NCBI GenBank assembly: GCA_021847625.1 | Contig: JAJZQK010000202.1 | Span: forward strand, 1-6,499 | Reading direction: 5' to 3' | Source: Chloroflexota bacterium | GTDB lineage: Bacteria; Chloroflexota; FW602-bin22; JAMCYS01 | DNA length: 6,499 bases | In this document: piece after piece, positions 4,031 to 6,499 of the stretch | Layout of the letters: every line of letters starts with the position of its first letter | How positions within the stretch are numbered: the first letter of the stretch is position 1 | The notes under the pieces: model-generated | The model's input: only the letters and a program-made list of their open reading frames with translations | Databases searched by the model: none | Told to the model about the DNA's origin: nothing | Made by a program: the position numbers and the translations under genes

Positions 4031-5470
4031 ATGAATCAGATAATGCACCCGAGCGCCAGCTACAGCATCACCGTGCGCTTGGAGATCCGTGATCAGCCGG
4101 GCATGCTCGGGCGCGTCACCTCGGCCCTGGGCGAGGAGGGCGCGAACATCGGCGCCATCGACCTCGTCCAGGTCGGCCGCCGCGTGATCGTGAGAGATAT
4201 CACCGTCAGCACCTGCGGGGAGGCCCACGCCCACGCCGTGGTGGAGCGGCTGCGCAGCATCCCCGGCATCAACGTCATCTCCGTCAGCGACCGCACCTTC
4301 CGCGCCCACCTCGGCGGCAAGATCGAGATCCACGGCCGCTATCCCGTGCGGAACCGCGACGACCTGGCGATGGTCTACACGCCCGGCGTCGCCCGCGTCT
4401 GCCGGGCCATCGCCGAGGACCCGGGCAAGGTCTACTCGCTGACCGCCAAGAGCAACATGGTCGCCGTCGTCACCGACGGCAGCGCCGTCCTCGGCCTGGG
4501 CGACATCGGCCCCGAGGCCTCGCTGCCGGTGATGGAAGGCAAATGCCTCCTCTTCAAGGAGCTGGGCGGGGTCAACGCCTTCCCCATCGCCCTCAAGACG
4601 AAGGATGTCGACACGATCGTGGAGACGGTGGCCAGCATCGCCACCGGCTTCGGGGGCATCAACCTGGAGGACATCTCCGCGCCCCGCTGCTTCGAGGTGG
4701 AGAGCCGCCTGCAGGAGCGGTTGGACATCCCCGTCTTCCACGACGACCAGCATGGCACCGCCGTGGTGGTGCTGGCCGGCCTGTTCAACGCCATCAGGGT
4801 CGTCGGCAAGAGCCTGGCGGACCTCAAGGTCGTCATCTCGGGCGCGGGGGCGGCCGGGATAGCGACGGCCCGCATCCTCCTCTCGGCCGGCATCAAGCAG
4901 GTCATCTCCTGCGACCGCACCGGCGCCATCTATGAGGGGCGGTCGGCGGGAATGAACCCGGCCAAGGAGCTGCTCGCCCGTGACACGAACCCCGACCGCC
5001 TCCATGGCTCGGTCCACGAGGTGCTCCGCGGGGCCGACGTCTTCATCGGCGTGTCCTCGCCCAATCTCCTTGACCTGGCGGACATCCAGACGATGGCCCC
5101 CAAGCCCATCGTCTTCGCCCTCGCCAACCCGGTCCCCGAGGTCGAGCCGGAGGCGGTGCAGGACCACGTCGGCGTGATCGCCACCGGGCGTTCGGACTAT
5201 CCCAACCAGATCAACAACTCGCTGGCCTTCCCGGGCATCTTCCGCGGCGCCCTCGACGTCCAGGCGCGCAAGATCAACGAGCAGATGAAGATGGCGGCGG
5301 CCCGCGCCATCGCCGGGACGATCAGCGACGACGAGCTGTCCGAGGAGTACATCGTGCCCAGCATGTTCAACACGCAGGTCGTCGACAGGGTCGCCGAGGC
5401 CGTGGCCAACGCCGCCCGCCGCACGGGCGTGGCCAGCGAACGCAAGGACAGCCTGGCCCAGCTCGGTTAG
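4031..5470 (+). CDS. Malic enzyme with N-terminal ACT domain
   Basis: A 479-residue protein with a single good start. Residues about 11-88 are an ACT domain (DQPGMLGRVTSALGEEGANI), a small-molecule sensing fold usually binding amino acids. The rest is a small-type malic enzyme, which decarboxylates malate to pyruvate with NAD or NADP and a divalent metal in the cytoplasm. Catalytic Tyr is Y116 (AMVYTPGVA) and catalytic Lys is K171 (VMEGK), by alignment with MaeB Y39 and K94. Metal ligands lie in INLEDISAP (E213, D214) and FHDDQHGTA (D238/D239). The dinucleotide motif is GAGAAGIA (271-278). RSDYPNQINN (387-396) is the usual substrate-side signature. NAD versus NADP preference cannot be read safely. 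There is no phosphotransacetylase-like C-terminal domain as in full-length MaeB. It has its own promoter, structured leader and a downstream terminator, so it is probably monocistronic and feeds pyruvate metabolism under effector control. Confidence 0.95.
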   Translation: MNQIMHPSASYSITVRLEIRDQPGMLGRVTSALGEEGANIGAIDLVQVGRRVIVRDITVSTCGEAHAHAVVERLRSIPGINVISVSDRTFRAHLGGKIEIHGRYPVRNRDDLAMVYTPGVARVCRAIAEDPGKVYSLTAKSNMVAVVTDGSAVLGLGDIGPEASLPVMEGKCLLFKELGGVNAFPIALKTKDVDTIVETVASIATGFGGINLEDISAPRCFEVESRLQERLDIPVFHDDQHGTAVVVLAGLFNAIRVVGKSLADLKVVISGAGAAGIATARILLSAGIKQVISCDRTGAIYEGRSAGMNPAKELLARDTNPDRLHGSVHEVLRGADVFIGVSSPNLLDLADIQTMAPKPIVFALANPVPEVEPEAVQDHVGVIATGRSDYPNQINNSLAFPGIFRGALDVQARKINEQMKMAAARAIAGTISDDELSEEYIVPSMFNTQVVDRVAEAVANAARRTGVASERKDSLAQLG

Positions 5471-5484
5471 GCCGTCCCTTTTCG

Positions 5485-5499
5485 GCGGGTGCGGCCCGC
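5485..5499 (+). terminator. Short GC stem-loop just after the malic-enzyme stop
   Basis: GCGGG (5485-5489) and CCCGC (5495-5499) flank a 5-nt loop and are followed by ATTTGTG. It begins 14 nt after the stop. The short T tract makes it a weak terminator, backed up by the larger structure at 5518-5583. Confidence 0.35.
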
Positions 5500-5517
5500 A
5501 TTTGTGGTGGCGGCCGT

Positions 5518-5583
5518 GGGTGCGCCTGGGTAACCTGTAGCGCGGGGGCTTGTCCCCACGCGGTCCGGTTAGGCACCCTTTTT
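5518..5583 (+). terminator. Composite intrinsic terminator after the malic enzyme
   Basis: An outer helix pairs GGGTG (5518-5522) with CACCC (5574-5578), continued with bulges by CCT (5525-5527) with AGG (5571-5573) and AACC (5532-5535) with GGTT (5567-5570). It encloses an inner hairpin: CGCG (5541-5544) with CGCG (5559-5562), one mismatch, then GGG/CCC and a 6-nt loop. TTTTT (5579-5583) follows immediately. This is the best intrinsic terminator in the window and separates the malic enzyme from the TPR gene. Confidence 0.65.
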
Positions 5584-5613
5584 GGTCGGCGGCCAACCGG
5601 CGCCGGGGTGGTG

Positions 5614-6498
5614 ATGAGGAGAGGATTGCTTGGCAAGGCAGCGCGAACGGCGGCCCTCTGCGCCCTCGTGCTGCCGGTGCTGCTGGGAGGAGAGGCGCTG
5701 GGGGGCGCGTTCCTGGCGCGAGGGGACCAGCTCGCCGCGGACGGCCTCTACGAGCAGGCGCTTGCCCAGTACCAGGCGGCCGGGCAGTTCGAGCCGGCCT
5801 CCCCGGCGCCCTACCTGAAACGGGGCGCGCTTGACCTGCGCTGGGGGGATCCGGCGCGGGCGCGGGAGGATTACGACAAGGCGCGTTTGCTGTCTCACCT
5901 TAATCCGACGGCCTGGCTGGGCGCCGGGCGGGCGGCGGCGACCCTCGGCGACAAGGGCGCCGCCGCCGACCTGCTGAGCGAAGCGGCAAGGCTAGGCGCC
6001 GAACCGCGGGCGGCCTACGAAGCGGGTCTCCTTCGGATAGAGTTAGGCGACCTGGAGGCGGCCAAGGACTCCTTCGCCCAAGCAGCCGCGGCGGCCGACG
6101 CCCGCGGAGACGTCGACCTCGCCCTCACCGCCCGCGTCCCCCTCTCCCTGCTCATCGCCGTCGCCGACCCTGCCGCGGCCACGGCCGAGCTCTCCCGCGC
6201 GGACAGGACGGCCGCCGACGCCGACCGCGTGCGGGCGCTGCTCGGCGACTACACGCAAGCGAGGCAGGCCCAGAGCGAGGCCCAGCGCGACGCCATCCTC
6301 GGCCGCGGCGCGCTGCGCGAGGGCCTCGTCCCCCTGGCCGAGACTCTGCTGCGGCGGGCCGTCGCCCTCGTGCCCGCGTATCCGGATGCCCGGGCCTACC
6401 TCTCCCTCGCCCTCATCGCCAGCGGCCAACCGGCGGCGGGCGAGATGGAGGCGGCGGCCGCCCTCGCCGTCGACCCCTCGCACCCCCTGGCGCGCTAA
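5614..6498 (+). CDS. TPR-repeat protein with N-terminal membrane anchor or signal
   Basis: From ATG at 5614 the product has 294 residues. Arg/Lys residues at the N-terminus and a hydrophobic run (about 13-33) suggest a signal peptide or single anchor, so most of the protein is probably outside the membrane. Tetratricopeptide-like helix pairs follow at about residues 32-64, 65-98, 99-132 and 133-165, and two more near 227-258 and 259-292. Typical repeat positions are visible, such as GLYEQALAQYQAAGQFEP and LGDLEAAKDSFAQAA. TPR proteins act as protein-binding scaffolds; the partner is unknown. The start is uncertain: GTG codons at 5608 and 5611 are in frame, and TTG at 5626 has AGGAG 4 nt upstream. 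The stop TAA at 6496-6498 falls directly after a repeat ending DPSHPLAR, with no C-terminal cap. The real protein may therefore be truncated, or the repeat may continue in another frame beyond the window. Confidence 0.82.
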   Translation: MRRGLLGKAARTAALCALVLPVLLGGEALGGAFLARGDQLAADGLYEQALAQYQAAGQFEPASPAPYLKRGALDLRWGDPARAREDYDKARLLSHLNPTAWLGAGRAAATLGDKGAAADLLSEAARLGAEPRAAYEAGLLRIELGDLEAAKDSFAQAAAAADARGDVDLALTARVPLSLLIAVADPAAATAELSRADRTAADADRVRALLGDYTQARQAQSEAQRDAILGRGALREGLVPLAETLLRRAVALVPAYPDARAYLSLALIASGQPAAGEMEAAAALAVDPSHPLAR

Positions 6499-6499
6499 G

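Noticed and set aside
3941..5596. Minus-strand open frame of 551 residues
   Set aside because: It is antisense to the malic enzyme, whose catalytic and nucleotide-binding motifs are clear. The product is low-complexity Asp/Gly/Ala/His/Val and is an artefact of codon bias.

Overview
This is a GC-rich bacterial window with GTG and TTG starts, clear Shine-Dalgarno sites and several genes read as stop-start pairs. The gene set (DUF5317 membrane protein, membrane-anchored HD-GYP protein, ACT-fused malic enzyme, lipoprotein-type TlpA/ResA-like thioredoxin) fits a Chloroflexota, actinobacterial or Firmicute-type lineage. That placement is inferred from gene content only, and no marker gene is present.

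Minus strand, 1 to about 3000, read right to left. A sigma70-like promoter at 2972-3000 precedes a leader of about 200 nt. Next come two tandem paralogous genes, each for a 32-residue single-helix membrane peptide (2665-2763 and 2509-2607). A second possible promoter (2366-2394) follows, then an HD-GYP gene with a polytopic membrane N-terminus, a DUF5317 membrane protein that shares one base with the HD-GYP stop (TAGTG), and, 9 nt later, a zinc-ribbon protein that runs off the left edge. The last three genes form a tight operon. The two small genes lie upstream on the same strand and may be co-transcribed with it.

Plus strand, about 3000 to 6499. A TlpA/ResA-like lipoprotein thioredoxin (3104-3619) is followed by 411 nt without a gene. 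That gap holds a striking 123-bp fold-back (3744-3866), a good promoter (3888-3916) and a structured leader in which the malic-enzyme ribosome-binding site can be masked. The ACT-malic enzyme (4031-5470) ends before a composite terminator (5518-5583). A TPR-repeat protein with an N-terminal membrane anchor (about 5614-6498) fills the rest.

The most unusual content is the pair of tiny membrane-peptide genes upstream of a putative c-di-GMP phosphodiesterase. Second are the fold-back and the malic-enzyme leader. The other genes belong to recognisable families. No tRNA, rRNA, CRISPR array, transposase or integrase is visible.
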